Positions 32,095 to 41,507 of a stretch of DNA of 64,000 nt are shown piece by piece. The DNA comes from JAFKKS01 sp039808325 (GTDB lineage: Bacteria; Pseudomonadota; Alphaproteobacteria; Rhizobiales; Xanthobacteraceae): the NCBI GenBank assembly GCA_039808325.1, contig JBDHSU010000002.1, positions 18,016-82,015 on the forward strand, in the 5' to 3' direction. The translations under genes were made by a program, and so were the position numbers. The notes under the pieces are model-generated. The model saw nothing but the letters and a program-made list of their open reading frames with translations. It had not been told where the DNA came from and did no database searches. How positions within the stretch are numbered: the first letter of the stretch is position 1; the number at the start of each line of letters is the position of its first letter.

Positions 32095-33783
32095 CTACAC
32101 CGGCTTGAACGCGCGATCGAGCGTCACGTCGACGAGATGCGGGCCGCCGCTCGCGATTCCCTTCTTGATCAGGTCGGTCGCCTCCGCAATCGTCCCCGCC
32201 CGCTCCGCGGCGACGCCGAGAGACCTGGACAGGGTGACGAAATCGACCGGCGGATCGTTCAACTCCATCCCGACATACAAATCCTGCTGCGCCGCGTGGC
32301 CGCGCATCGCATGCACGCGCTGCTTGAGGATGCGATAGGAGGAGTTGTTGAAGATGACGAATACGATATCGAGCTTCTGATGCGCCGCGGTCCAAAGCGC
32401 CTGGATCGTGTACATGGCGCTTCCATCGCCGATAAGCGCAACCACCGGCCGGTTCGGGAGCGCGATCTTGATCCCGATCGAGGCCGGGATGCCCCACCCG
32501 ATGCCGCCGCCGCGCAGTCCGAAATAGCTTTGCGGATCGTCGCTCGTGATCATTTGGCGGATGCCGGGCGCCGAGGATAGCACTTCCTCGATGACAACGG
32601 CGTCGCGCGGCAGGATCTGCCCGATCGCATGCAGCAGCGGCAGCGGCTGGATCGGGGCAGCGCCGGCGAGCGCCTTGGCTTTTGCGACCAACGCCTCGCG
32701 CTCGGCCGCCGCGGCGCGCTTGTTCGCATCGAAGCGCTCGCGCGCCTTGGCGCGCGCGCCGCTCGACATGCGCTCCTGCGTCGCCGCCGTGAGTTCCGGA
32801 AGGCTCGCTTTCGGGTCGGCGAGAAGCCCGACCTTGGTCGGATAATTCTTACCCAACTCCCACGGATCGCTGTCGATATGGATGATCGAGAGCCCATCGG
32901 GAATGGGCTCCATCGGCGAGGGCAGCGACAGCGTGAACAAATCCGCCCCGACCGACAACAGCACGTCGTGCTGATCGAGGATCTGCCGCACGCTTGGAAC
33001 GAGCCGCGTCACCGCTCCGCGAAACAGCGGATGCGACGATGGAAACGACGCTGTATTCGCGATGAACTCACAGTAGACCGGCGCGCCGATCAGCTCCGCC
33101 AGCGCCACCAATTCGGCATGCGCTTGCGATTGCGCGGCGCCGTCACCCGCCATGATGACCGGCCGCTCCGCCGCGGCGAGGATGGCGGCCGCTTCTTCGA
33201 TCGCCTGGCGGTCGCCGCGCTGCCGGCGCGCCACGCGTGACGGGGCGAGAAGATCGACCTCTTCTTCGGCGTTGAGGATGTCGCCGGGAAGCGAGAGGAA
33301 CACCGGTCCGGTCGGCGGCGCGAGCGCCGTCTTGACCGCACGGTGCACCATGCGCGGAAGATCGGCCAACCGATGTACCTCGCTCGACCATTTGACGAGC
33401 GGCCGCGCGATCGTCGGCAGGTCGTCCCACAGGACCGGCTCGGTCACGTTGAACGTCTGTTCGTGCTGCCCCGCCGTGATCAGCATCGGCGACGCCGCCT
33501 TCTTCGCATCGTAAAGCATGCCCATGGCGTTGCCGAGGCCGGGCGCGACATGCAGGTTGACCACGGCAAGCTTGCCGGAAGCCTGCGCGTAACCGTCGGC
33601 CATCGCCATCACCGCAGCCTCCTGCAGCGCCAGCACGTAGCGCAGATCGCCGTAAACCGCGAGCGCATCCATCAGCGGAAGCTCGGTCGTTCCGGGGTTG
33701 CCGAAAAGAACGTCCACGCCCTCCTGCTTCAAGAGTTCCAGAAACGCGCGCTTGCCGGAAATCGATGGCACGAGGGCCTCCAT
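32095..33783 (-). CDS. Thiamine-diphosphate-dependent enzyme, benzoylformate decarboxylase-like
   Basis: ThDP enzyme of 562 residues from ATG 33783. The N-terminal domain reads VDVLFGNPGTTELPLMDAL, ALQEAAVMAMADGYAQ (with the ThDP-activating Glu) and NLHVAPGLGNAMG (with the His that contacts substrate in benzoylformate decarboxylase); the C-terminal ThDP/Mg motif is GDGSAMYTIQALWTA...FVIFNN. The second active-site His of benzoylformate decarboxylase (in YHQYDPG) is not seen, so a different 2-oxoacid is likely. It shares a leftward transcript with a CoA-transferase gene. Confidence 0.87.
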   Translation of the reverse strand: MEALVPSISGKRAFLELLKQEGVDVLFGNPGTTELPLMDALAVYGDLRYVLALQEAAVMAMADGYAQASGKLAVVNLHVAPGLGNAMGMLYDAKKAASPMLITAGQHEQTFNVTEPVLWDDLPTIARPLVKWSSEVHRLADLPRMVHRAVKTALAPPTGPVFLSLPGDILNAEEEVDLLAPSRVARRQRGDRQAIEEAAAILAAAERPVIMAGDGAAQSQAHAELVALAELIGAPVYCEFIANTASFPSSHPLFRGAVTRLVPSVRQILDQHDVLLSVGADLFTLSLPSPMEPIPDGLSIIHIDSDPWELGKNYPTKVGLLADPKASLPELTAATQERMSSGARAKARERFDANKRAAAAEREALVAKAKALAGAAPIQPLPLLHAIGQILPRDAVVIEEVLSSAPGIRQMITSDDPQSYFGLRGGGIGWGIPASIGIKIALPNRPVVALIGDGSAMYTIQALWTAAHQKLDIVFVIFNNSSYRILKQRVHAMRGHAAQQDLYVGMELNDPPVDFVTLSRSLGVAAERAGTIAEATDLIKKGIASGGPHLVDVTLDRAFKPV

Positions 33784-33964
33784 TTTCGTTCGTTGTATGC
33801 GTCGGGGCAGACGACCATGTGGCGGTGATGCCACTTTCGCGAGCGCTTACGTTTGCCGCTTGGCAAAGCCGAGTCAATGGAACGACGACGCCAGGCGTGG
33901 ACGGCCAGATATGCGAACTTGACGGGCGGCCTGCACGCATGGGATTGCGGGCATAGGGCGCGAC

Positions 33965-35806
33965 ATGACTGAATCAGAGAGCACACCGCCGGAGGAGCAC
34001 GCGTCGTCGAGCAGCCTGCGCTCGCTGCTCGCGCTTTATCGTCGGGTACTGGGGCTCCTGGCTCCTGAAAAACGTCTGAGCTGGCTCCTCGTCGGCGGAA
34101 ATCTCCTCGTGGTCGGCGCACAATTCGCCGAGCCGATCCTCTTCGGCCGCGTCATCGACACGCTCACGGGAGTGGCGGCGGCCGACACGCAGATCTGGGT
34201 CCGCCTCACCAGCCTCATTGTGGCGTGGGTCATCTTCGGCCTGCTCACGATCGTCTTCGGGACGCTCGTCGCGCTGCATTCGGACCGCCTGGCGCACCGT
34301 CAGCGGCAGGCACAGGTGACGAACTTCTTCGAGCACGTGATCGAGCTTCCCCTCGCCTATCACAGCACGACACACTCCGGCCGCCTGATGAAAGTCATGC
34401 TGCAGGGCACCGACTCGCTGTGGGGACTATGGGTCGCATTCTTCCGCGATCACCTCTCGACCTACCTGTCGCTGATCGTCCTGCTGCCGCTGTCGCTCTA
34501 TCTCAACTGGCGCCTCGCGCTCCTGCTGATCGCGCTCTGCGTCGTCTTCTCGATCCTCACCGCGATCACGGTGGCGAAAACCGAGAAGCTGCAAAGCTCG
34601 GTCGAAAGCCGCTACTCCGACGTGGCGGAGCGGGCGTCCGACGCGCTCGGCAATATCGCCCTCGTCCAAAGCTTCACGCGCGTGGATACGGAAGTGTCCG
34701 ATCTCAAGCGCCTGGTCGAGCGGCTGCTCGCGGCGCAGATTCCGGTGCTCTCCTGGTGGGCCGTGGCGGCGATGCTCTCGCGCGCGGCAACGACTTTCAC
34801 CGTTTTGTCCATCATCGCGGTCGGCACCTGGCTGTATTTGCGCGGCCTCGCCACGGTCGGCGAGATCGTCGCCTTCATGAGCTTCGCGACGATGGTGATT
34901 CACCGGCTCGAGCAGGCGGTCGGGTTCACGCATCGCATCCTCCTGGAAGCGCCGCGCCTGCGCGACTTCTTCGCGGTGCTCGACACCAATCCGTCGGTCG
35001 CGGACCGGCCGGGCGCCGTCGATCCCGGCCGCATGATCGGAGAGGTCGTCTTCGACGACGTCGGCTTCAGCTATGACGGCAAGCGGATCGCCGCGGAGCA
35101 CCTCACCTTCACCGTTAAACCTGGCGAAACGATCGCGCTGGTCGGCCCGACTGGAGCCGGAAAATCGACGGCGCTCGGCCTCCTGCATCGCGCATTCGAT
35201 CCGCAGCAGGGCGCGATCCGCATCGACGGGCGCGACATCCGCGATATCAAGCTAGCGGCGCTGCGCGGCAATATCGGCGTCGTGTTCCAGGAATCGCTGC
35301 TGTTCAATCGCTCCATCGCCGACAACCTGCGCGTCGGAAAGCCCAACGCCACGGAAGCGGAGATGCGCGATGCGGCGCGCCGCGCCCAAGCGCTGGAGTT
35401 CATCGAGGCGACGCCCGGCGGATTCGACGCCAATGTCGGCGAGCGTGGCCGCTCTCTCTCGGGCGGCGAGCGCCAGCGCCTTTCCATCGCGCGCGCCTTG
35501 CTGAAGAACCCTCCGATCCTCATCCTCGACGAAGCGACGAGCGCCATGGACGCCGCGACCGAAGCGAAGGTCCAAACCGCGCTCAACGAGGTGGTGATCG
35601 GCCGCACCACTTTCGTCATCGCGCACCGCCTGGCGACCATCCGCAATGCCGATCGTGTGATCATGTTCGACCACGGCCGCATCATCGAAAGCGGCACTTT
35701 CGACGACCTGATCGAGAAAGGCGGCCGTTTCGCCGAGCTTGCGCGTGCGCAATTCCTTGCGCCGGCGCTGGCTTCCACGAGCGAAGCCGTCGCGCAGGAC
35801 TATTGA
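33965..35806 (+). CDS. ndvA: ABC exporter, permease fused to ATPase, NdvA/ChvA-like
   Basis: Half-transporter exporter of 613 residues. Six membrane helices occupy residues ~35-330 and include AEPILFGRVIDTLTG, spelled almost as in rhizobial NdvA, the cyclic beta-1,2-glucan exporter. The ATPase domain has Walker A GPTGAGKST, signature LSGGERQRLSIARALL and Walker B ILILDEATSAMD. A ~20-residue acidic N-terminal extension is unusual. The gene is divergent from the ThDP enzyme and its 3' end overlaps the convergent pxpC gene by 7 bp. The glucan synthase partner NdvB is not in the window, so substrate assignment stays tentative. Confidence 0.82.
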   Translation: MTESESTPPEEHASSSSLRSLLALYRRVLGLLAPEKRLSWLLVGGNLLVVGAQFAEPILFGRVIDTLTGVAAADTQIWVRLTSLIVAWVIFGLLTIVFGTLVALHSDRLAHRQRQAQVTNFFEHVIELPLAYHSTTHSGRLMKVMLQGTDSLWGLWVAFFRDHLSTYLSLIVLLPLSLYLNWRLALLLIALCVVFSILTAITVAKTEKLQSSVESRYSDVAERASDALGNIALVQSFTRVDTEVSDLKRLVERLLAAQIPVLSWWAVAAMLSRAATTFTVLSIIAVGTWLYLRGLATVGEIVAFMSFATMVIHRLEQAVGFTHRILLEAPRLRDFFAVLDTNPSVADRPGAVDPGRMIGEVVFDDVGFSYDGKRIAAEHLTFTVKPGETIALVGPTGAGKSTALGLLHRAFDPQQGAIRIDGRDIRDIKLAALRGNIGVVFQESLLFNRSIADNLRVGKPNATEAEMRDAARRAQALEFIEATPGGFDANVGERGRSLSGGERQRLSIARALLKNPPILILDEATSAMDAATEAKVQTALNEVVIGRTTFVIAHRLATIRNADRVIMFDHGRIIESGTFDDLIEKGGRFAELARAQFLAPALASTSEAVAQDY

Positions 35807-36840
35807 GCCGCCTCGCTGTGCGGGTGTTCAGCCGCGGTCACGCCGTCGACAAGATTGAGGCCGAGCAGGAATTCCGACGAAAGCTCCGTCCGCACCAGCG
35901 GCGTCAGAACCACGGGCTCGCTCAACAGCCGCGCCTCCTGACGCCGCACCTCGACCGCCTGCGCGACGGACACTTTCTCGAAACTCAGCGTATCGCCGGG
36001 CCGCATCTGCGCCAGCCGCCCGAGATCGACCCCGATCACGGTCGCGATCTTCGGATAGCCGCCGGTCGGCTGCCGATCCGCCATCAGCACCACCGGCTGC
36101 CCCACGCCCGGCACCTGGATCGCGCCCATGGCGATGCCGTCGGACACGATGTTGAAGCCCTTGCAGTGCGTCAGCTTCGGCCCTTCCAACTGATAGGCCA
36201 TGCGGTCGCTGCGCCCGGATACGACCCATGGGCCCCGCAGGAACGCATCGATCTGGTCGGGCGCGAAGAAGTCGTCCTGTGGACCGAGGATCACGCGGAT
36301 GCCGCCGTCGTATCGTCGCAGCGTCGGCGAAACGATTTCAAGCGGACCGCCGAGGCTCGAGCGCGCGCCGGACAGCGGCAGCGGATCGCCCGCGATAAGC
36401 GGCCGCCCGCCGATGCCGCCGAGCGCCGTGCGCGTGTGCGTCGAGACCGATCCGAGCATCGGCTCGACTTCGATCCGGCCAGCGGGCGCGACGTAGCACC
36501 ATGAACCCGCCGCGCCGGCGCGGACGGAAAGTCGCATACCGGGCTCGAGCGTGAGGACGCAAGCCGGCGGCATCGGCCGCCCGTCGAGCGCGATATTGAA
36601 GGCGCCGCCAGCAAGCGCGACCGACACCGGCGCCCCCTCCACGGCCAATTCGACGCCGCCGTTGGAGACCTCGAGCGCTGGTGCGTCCATCTCCGAGCCA
36701 ACGGCGCGATTGGCAAGCCGGTGCGCCAGCCGATCCATCGGCCCGGCTTCGGACGCACCGAAGCGAAGATAGCCGTTGCGCCCACGATCCTGGAGGGTGA
36801 CGCCGGGGCCCGCCGAAAGAATACGCAGCGTCGCGCTCAT
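35800..36840 (-). CDS. pxpC: 5-oxoprolinase subunit PxpC
   Basis: Subunit of the ATP-dependent PxpABC 5-oxoprolinase, which opens pyroglutamate to glutamate. The 346-residue protein begins LRILSAGPGVTLQDRGRNGY and has GASEAGPMDRLAHRLANRAV and LMADRQPTGGYPKIATVIGV, family hallmarks of the KipA/YbgK (carboxyltransferase-like) domain. It overlaps pxpB by 4 bp (ATGA) and, unusually, runs 7 bp into the end of the convergent exporter gene at 33965. Confidence 0.92.
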   Translation of the reverse strand: MSATLRILSAGPGVTLQDRGRNGYLRFGASEAGPMDRLAHRLANRAVGSEMDAPALEVSNGGVELAVEGAPVSVALAGGAFNIALDGRPMPPACVLTLEPGMRLSVRAGAAGSWCYVAPAGRIEVEPMLGSVSTHTRTALGGIGGRPLIAGDPLPLSGARSSLGGPLEIVSPTLRRYDGGIRVILGPQDDFFAPDQIDAFLRGPWVVSGRSDRMAYQLEGPKLTHCKGFNIVSDGIAMGAIQVPGVGQPVVLMADRQPTGGYPKIATVIGVDLGRLAQMRPGDTLSFEKVSVAQAVEVRRQEARLLSEPVVLTPLVRTELSSEFLLGLNLVDGVTAAEHPHSEAAQ

Positions 36841-37562
36841 GCCGCCGCCTTTCGCGACACGATCTCACCTGTCTCCGCGCGGGCATCGAGCGCGGCGAAC
36901 GTCGCGGCGTCGACCGGCGTGAACTGCAGCGTGTCGCCGACCTCGACGAAAAAATTGCGCTCGCGCTTGAGCGAGAACATGCGCTCGGGGCTACGCCCGA
37001 TGAGCCACCAGCCGGTCGGCATGGAAAAGGTCGTGATCAGCGTGAGCCCGCCACCGAGCAAAACGACGTTGGTCGGGTGCGGCGGCCGCGGCGTCTCGCG
37101 GCGCGACACGATCAGCTCCTTCGGCACGCCGCCAAGATAGCAGAACCCCGGCGCGAACCCGTACATGTAGACGCGATAGCGCGCGCTCGTATGCAGCGCG
37201 ACCACGCGCTCTTCGCTCAGCTTCGTCATCTCGGCGATGCGTGTCAGGTCCTCGGCATATTCGTGCGCGTAGCAGCAGGGAATGAGCCAATGGTTCTTCG
37301 GCGTCGACGCTGCGGCCGGCGCCGCCTCGAGGCTCTCCACCGCGGCGATGACGGCGGCGCGCTCGATCACCAGTGGATCGTAGTGGATCATCAACGAGCG
37401 GTAGGTCGGCACGGTCTCGCGCACGCCCTCGAGCTTGAGCGCGGTAAAAGCCGCGTCCAGCGCCTGCACGCGATCGTTGATCCGCGGGTCGACTGTCGTT
37501 CCGAATTCAATGACCAGGGCCGTTTCGCCGGCGTCGAGATAGCGGGGCGCGATATCAGCCAT
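36837..37562 (-). CDS. pxpB: 5-oxoprolinase subunit PxpB
   Basis: KipI/YbgJ-type subunit of PxpABC, 241 residues. Recognisable are the cyclophilin-like C-terminal domain with MYGFAPGFCYLGGVPKEL and PTGWWLIGRSPERMF. It starts 9 bp after pxpA and overlaps pxpC by 4 bp, giving the usual A-B-C order. The gene context with TRAP and ABC importers suggests uptake and hydrolysis of pyroglutamate or a related lactam. Confidence 0.92.
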   Translation of the reverse strand: MADIAPRYLDAGETALVIEFGTTVDPRINDRVQALDAAFTALKLEGVRETVPTYRSLMIHYDPLVIERAAVIAAVESLEAAPAAASTPKNHWLIPCCYAHEYAEDLTRIAEMTKLSEERVVALHTSARYRVYMYGFAPGFCYLGGVPKELIVSRRETPRPPHPTNVVLLGGGLTLITTFSMPTGWWLIGRSPERMFSLKRERNFFVEVGDTLQFTPVDAATFAALDARAETGEIVSRKAAA

Positions 37563-37571
37563 GGCCGCGGA

Positions 37572-38339
37572 TCAGGCTTGCGAAAACGGCGTCACTTTGA
37601 ACCCGGCGGCCTCCAGCCGCTGTCGCACCAGCCGCGCCGTGCCGACCGCCTCCGGTGAATCGCCGTGCACGCAGACGGAGCGGATTTCCGTCGGCAGATG
37701 CGTCCCATCGGTCGTAATGACGGCGTTTGCCTCGACCATAGCCACCACGCGATCCGCCGCCTCTTTCGGATCCTTGATCAGCGCACCGGGCTGGCCGCGC
37801 GGAATCATCGCGCCGTTCGCGCCATAGCCACGATCGGCATAGATCTCGGAAATGAAGCGCAGGCCGGCGCCCTCCGCTGCCTCGACCTGTTTGCTGCGCG
37901 CGATCGTCAGCATGGTCAGCGACGGGTCAACCGCCTTGACCGCGCGCACGACCGCGTCCGCGACCGAGCGGTCGACTTCCGTGATGTTGCCGATGGCGCC
38001 GTGGCCCTTCACGAAGGTGATGCGATGGCCGGAATAGGCCGCCAGCGCCTGCGCGGCGCCGAGCTGGTAGGCGATCAAGCGCTCGATCTCGCCGAGGCTG
38101 TAGGGAATGCGGCGGCGGCCGAAGCCCCAAAGGTCTGGGTATCCCGGATGCGCGCCGATGGCGACGCCGCGTTCCTTCGCCGTCTTGAAGGTGCGCGCCA
38201 TGATTTCCGGATCGCCGGCATGGAAGCCGCAGGCGACGTTGGCGGAGGTCACGATCGACAGCATCGCGTCGTCGTCACCGGCGGTATAGGCGACCCCGTA
38301 TCCCTCCGCGAGATCGGAATTAATGTCTATCGTCTTCAT
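37572..38339 (-). CDS. pxpA: 5-oxoprolinase subunit PxpA (LamB/YcsF family)
   Basis: Catalytic-type subunit of PxpABC, 255 residues, TIM-barrel-like LamB/YcsF family. The N-terminus TIDINSDLAEGYG is the family motif (usually DLNxDxGEGFG), followed by NVACGFHAGDP and AIGAHPGYPDLWGFGRR, which carry the conserved His/Asp residues. First gene of pxpABC, starting ~50 bp after the TRAP large permease gene ends in the same direction. Confidence 0.93.
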   Translation of the reverse strand: MKTIDINSDLAEGYGVAYTAGDDDAMLSIVTSANVACGFHAGDPEIMARTFKTAKERGVAIGAHPGYPDLWGFGRRRIPYSLGEIERLIAYQLGAAQALAAYSGHRITFVKGHGAIGNITEVDRSVADAVVRAVKAVDPSLTMLTIARSKQVEAAEGAGLRFISEIYADRGYGANGAMIPRGQPGALIKDPKEAADRVVAMVEANAVITTDGTHLPTEIRSVCVHGDSPEAVGTARLVRQRLEAAGFKVTPFSQA

Positions 38340-38391
38340 GAGCCAACCCTATACGTCCACGCGTTCCTCGTTACATGCGTGAACCTAAATA

Positions 38392-39699
38392 TCAATTGGC
38401 CATCATCAAGTTCGGAAGGAAGGTTACGATTTCGGGGAAGAGAATGAAGATCAGGACGCAAATAAGATCGGCGACGACGAAGGGCCACACACCGCGGAAA
38501 ATCTGCTGCAGCGGAATATCCGGCCGCACGCCGGCGACGACATAGCAGTTAAGGCCGACCGGCGGCGTCAGCAATCCGACCTCGACCATCTTCACCGCAA
38601 TGATGCCGAACCAGATCGGGTCGAAACCAAGTTTGACCATGAGCGGGAACACGACGGGCAGCGTCAAAAGCAGCATGCCGATGCCGTCCATGAACATGCC
38701 GAGCACGATGTAGAGCAGAATGACGCTGAACAGCACCATGTAAGGCGAGACGCCGAGCGCCAGGATCCACCCCTGGAACGCCGACGAAATTCCCGCGAAA
38801 GCAAGAAACCGGACAAAGACCAGCACGCCCCACACGATCGAGAAGATCATGACGCCGAGCTTCGCCGTGTCGATGAGCGAATGCAGCCACGCCTTCCCCG
38901 TCAATGTGCGGCGCACCAAGGCCATGACGAAGATGATGAAGGCGCCGAGCGCGCCCACCTCGGTCGGCGTCGCCCAGCCGGTATACATGCCACCGAGCAC
39001 GATGCCGATCACCATCACGATCGGAGTGACCTCGTGCAACGTGCCCCAGCGCTCGCTCCACGACACGCCGACGATGGGCTCGCCGAGCGACGGATTGAAG
39101 TAGAAGCGCACCAGGATCGTCGCCGCATAAAGAGCCGCGGAGATGATGCCGGGAATAAATCCGGCGAGCAGCAGGCCGCCGATCGACGTCTCGGTGATGA
39201 TCCCGTAAACGACCATGATCGTGGACGGCGGAATCAAGGAGGCCAGCGTGCCGCCGGCCGCCACGACCGCGGCGGCAAGACTCGGATGATATTTGTAGCG
39301 GAGCAGTTCCGGCAGCGCGATCCGACTGAACACGGCGGCCGTCGCGGTGCTGGCGCCGGACACCGCCGCGAACCCCGCGGCGGCGAACACCGTCGCGATG
39401 CCCAGTCCGCCGGGGAGCCAGCCGAGCCAGGCACGCGCGCAGCGATACGCGCCTTGAACGATGCCGGCGTGATGCGCGAGGTGCCCGATCAAGATAAAGA
39501 GCGGCAGCACCGACAATGCATAGTTGGTCGTGTCCGAGTACGGGATGTGCCCGGCAATACCAACAGCCTTGCTGAATCCGAGCAAGGCCCACAGCCCGCA
39601 AAACCCGACCACGCCGGCCGCGACGAAGATGCGAACGCCGAGCGCGATGAGAATGGCGAGCGCAGCCATCCCGATAAGGCCGTAGTGAATGGGCAGCAT
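38392..39699 (-). CDS. dctM: TRAP transporter large permease (DctM)
   Basis: Main ion-coupled membrane subunit of a tripartite TRAP importer, about 435 residues from ATG 39699 (MLPIHYGLIGMAALAILIAL), with some 12 membrane helices. Motifs VSGASTATAAVFSRIALPEL and YHPSLAAAVVAAGGTLASLI followed by PPSTIMVVYG are diagnostic for DctM. The frame is open upstream but the extension is antisense-like. Its start overlaps the small permease stop by one base, so the two are coupled. Confidence 0.92.
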   Translation of the reverse strand: MLPIHYGLIGMAALAILIALGVRIFVAAGVVGFCGLWALLGFSKAVGIAGHIPYSDTTNYALSVLPLFILIGHLAHHAGIVQGAYRCARAWLGWLPGGLGIATVFAAAGFAAVSGASTATAAVFSRIALPELLRYKYHPSLAAAVVAAGGTLASLIPPSTIMVVYGIITETSIGGLLLAGFIPGIISAALYAATILVRFYFNPSLGEPIVGVSWSERWGTLHEVTPIVMVIGIVLGGMYTGWATPTEVGALGAFIIFVMALVRRTLTGKAWLHSLIDTAKLGVMIFSIVWGVLVFVRFLAFAGISSAFQGWILALGVSPYMVLFSVILLYIVLGMFMDGIGMLLLTLPVVFPLMVKLGFDPIWFGIIAVKMVEVGLLTPPVGLNCYVVAGVRPDIPLQQIFRGVWPFVVADLICVLIFILFPEIVTFLPNLMMAN

Positions 39700-40313
39700 C
39701 AGTGCCCGCCTTCGCGCGCGGGCGTGGCCGGGGCGATCGTATTCGCCTCCTCCACCGCATCGGCGACGATATCGTGATGCTCTGGAATGGCGATGGGAAC
39801 TGCGTCCGGACAAAAGATCAGGCGCAAGTAGGCGAACAGTTCCAACAGCAGGCGCACCCAAAGAATAGCGAAGCCGACCACCGGAACCGCCTTGGCCGGC
39901 CATGTCGGCCATTGCGTGTTGATGGTGGAGTCACCGATCTCCCAAGCGTTCTGGAAAAAGTGAAAGACCCCCGGCAGCATCACGCTCAGCAGCGCGAAGG
40001 CCACCAGCGACGTCAGGAATTCGGCAATCCAGCGCCGCCGCCCCTTGAAAAGATCGATGATTAGCTCGACGCGGATATGCCCGGCCGCGCGCCAGCAATA
40101 CGAAATCGGCAGGATCGCGTAGCTCGACATGGTCAGCTCGATCAGATCGAGCTGTCCGTAAAGCGGAAAATTGAACAGCTTGCGCGAAAAGATCTCCGCA
40201 ACGCCGATCCACATCACGAAAAAGATAACGAGGCCGGCGAAAACGACCGTGACCAACTCAATCGCGCGCAAGGCGCGATCTGCGCCAGCGAGCAAAGTCA
40301 CACCAGCCCCCAC
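39699..40313 (-). CDS. dctQ: TRAP transporter small permease (DctQ)
   Basis: Small membrane subunit with four hydrophobic helices; 204 residues, slightly longer than usual because of a polar C-terminal tail. VTVVFAGLVIFFVMWIGVAE and SYCWRAAGHIRVELIIDLF are typical of DctQ. It lies 50 bp after the binding-protein gene and overlaps DctM by one base. Confidence 0.9.
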   Translation of the reverse strand: MGAGVTLLAGADRALRAIELVTVVFAGLVIFFVMWIGVAEIFSRKLFNFPLYGQLDLIELTMSSYAILPISYCWRAAGHIRVELIIDLFKGRRRWIAEFLTSLVAFALLSVMLPGVFHFFQNAWEIGDSTINTQWPTWPAKAVPVVGFAILWVRLLLELFAYLRLIFCPDAVPIAIPEHHDIVADAVEEANTIAPATPAREGGH

Positions 40314-40363
40314 CCGGATATCCTCCCCCGCGACCCGAACGCCTATGCGAAAGCGTCCTACTC

Positions 40364-41413
40364 CTACTTTCCGAGCTCTTTCTTGGCCTTGTCCGCTTCA
40401 GCCAAAACCTTGTCGAGCAGCTCCTGCGCCGGAATGCCCTTGGCTGCGCTCGCCTTGACCCAGGCCGCCCACACGGGTTTCGCGCCCCCATCGAGGAATT
40501 TCTTCAACTCATCGTCCGGATACTTGATCCCGATAAGCCCGCGCTTACTCCAGTCGGCCAAATTCTTCTCGTCGATGACCTTTTGCGCCTTCTTAAGAGC
40601 CTCGTATGCGATCGGCCGCCCCTTTTCCAGCATATCGCGATAGTTCGCCGGCAACGCCTTCAACGCATCCAGGCTCACGACAGTCGGGCAGTTGTTGGCG
40701 CCGGGCGCGAGATTCGTCGTGTACCACTTCGAGATTTCCGGCAGCTTGTACGACGCGAACGCGTAAGTGTAAGGGAACGCTGCGGCACGGAAGACACCAC
40801 GCTCGAGCGCATTGTAGACTTCTGGAGCGGGCACCGAGGTCGGCACCGCGCCGAGATTCTTCAGCGCGTCGCCCGTCCCGCCGAGCGCGCGCACGCGCAT
40901 GCCCTTGAAATCCTCCATCTTCATTGGCGCGTCGCCCGTGCCCATCACTTCGGACTGCGGCTGCAGCACCGACATGAACACCGTGGCGTTCCATCGCTGG
41001 AATTCTTTGACGATGATGGGATCTTTGTAGATCACGTCGTGGACCCGGGCGTGAACGTCCGGATCGGCGAGCGGAAGCGCCGGCAGATCGAGAACGGTGA
41101 TCGCCGGATTCTTTCCGGGATGATAGCCGGTGCAGATCTGCGCGATCTCGAACGAGCCGAGCTTGATGTTGTCGAGGTTGTCGACCGCCTTGCCAAGCTC
41201 TTCGCCGTAGTGGATTTTGATCGTGAACTTTCCGCCGGACTCGCTCTCGACGTGCTTCGCAAGCGCTTCGACGCCCGCCGTAAAGGCGCGCGGCGGCCCC
41301 CACGTGGAGAGGTTCCAAGTCACCGTCGGATTGTCGGCGGCAATCACCGGCCCGGAAAAACCCGCACCGCACAGCAGCAATGCCGCGCTCACCATCTTCA
41401 GCACCGGCCGCAT
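40364..41413 (-). CDS. dctP: TRAP transporter substrate-binding protein (DctP)
   Basis: Periplasmic receptor of the TRAP system, 349 residues. A Sec signal peptide (LKMVSAALLLCGAGFSGPVI, ending near AADN) is followed by the DctP fold: VEALAKHVESESGGKFTIKI, and MRVRALGGTGDALKNLGAVP containing the arginine that binds the ligand carboxylate. TRAP receptors take up carboxylic acids, so pyroglutamate or a related acid would suit the adjacent pxpABC genes. A TTCCTCC (GGAGGAA on the coding strand) site precedes the ATG. Confidence 0.92.
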   Translation of the reverse strand: MRPVLKMVSAALLLCGAGFSGPVIAADNPTVTWNLSTWGPPRAFTAGVEALAKHVESESGGKFTIKIHYGEELGKAVDNLDNIKLGSFEIAQICTGYHPGKNPAITVLDLPALPLADPDVHARVHDVIYKDPIIVKEFQRWNATVFMSVLQPQSEVMGTGDAPMKMEDFKGMRVRALGGTGDALKNLGAVPTSVPAPEVYNALERGVFRAAAFPYTYAFASYKLPEISKWYTTNLAPGANNCPTVVSLDALKALPANYRDMLEKGRPIAYEALKKAQKVIDEKNLADWSKRGLIGIKYPDDELKKFLDGGAKPVWAAWVKASAAKGIPAQELLDKVLAEADKAKKELGK

Positions 41414-41507
41414 TTTTCCTCCTTGAATCCAGTTTTTATTTTCTGAGCAAAAGACTGCGACACATGGGAGCGTCGGTCAATCATATTGTCGGCCAATCAG
41501 ATCGCGT

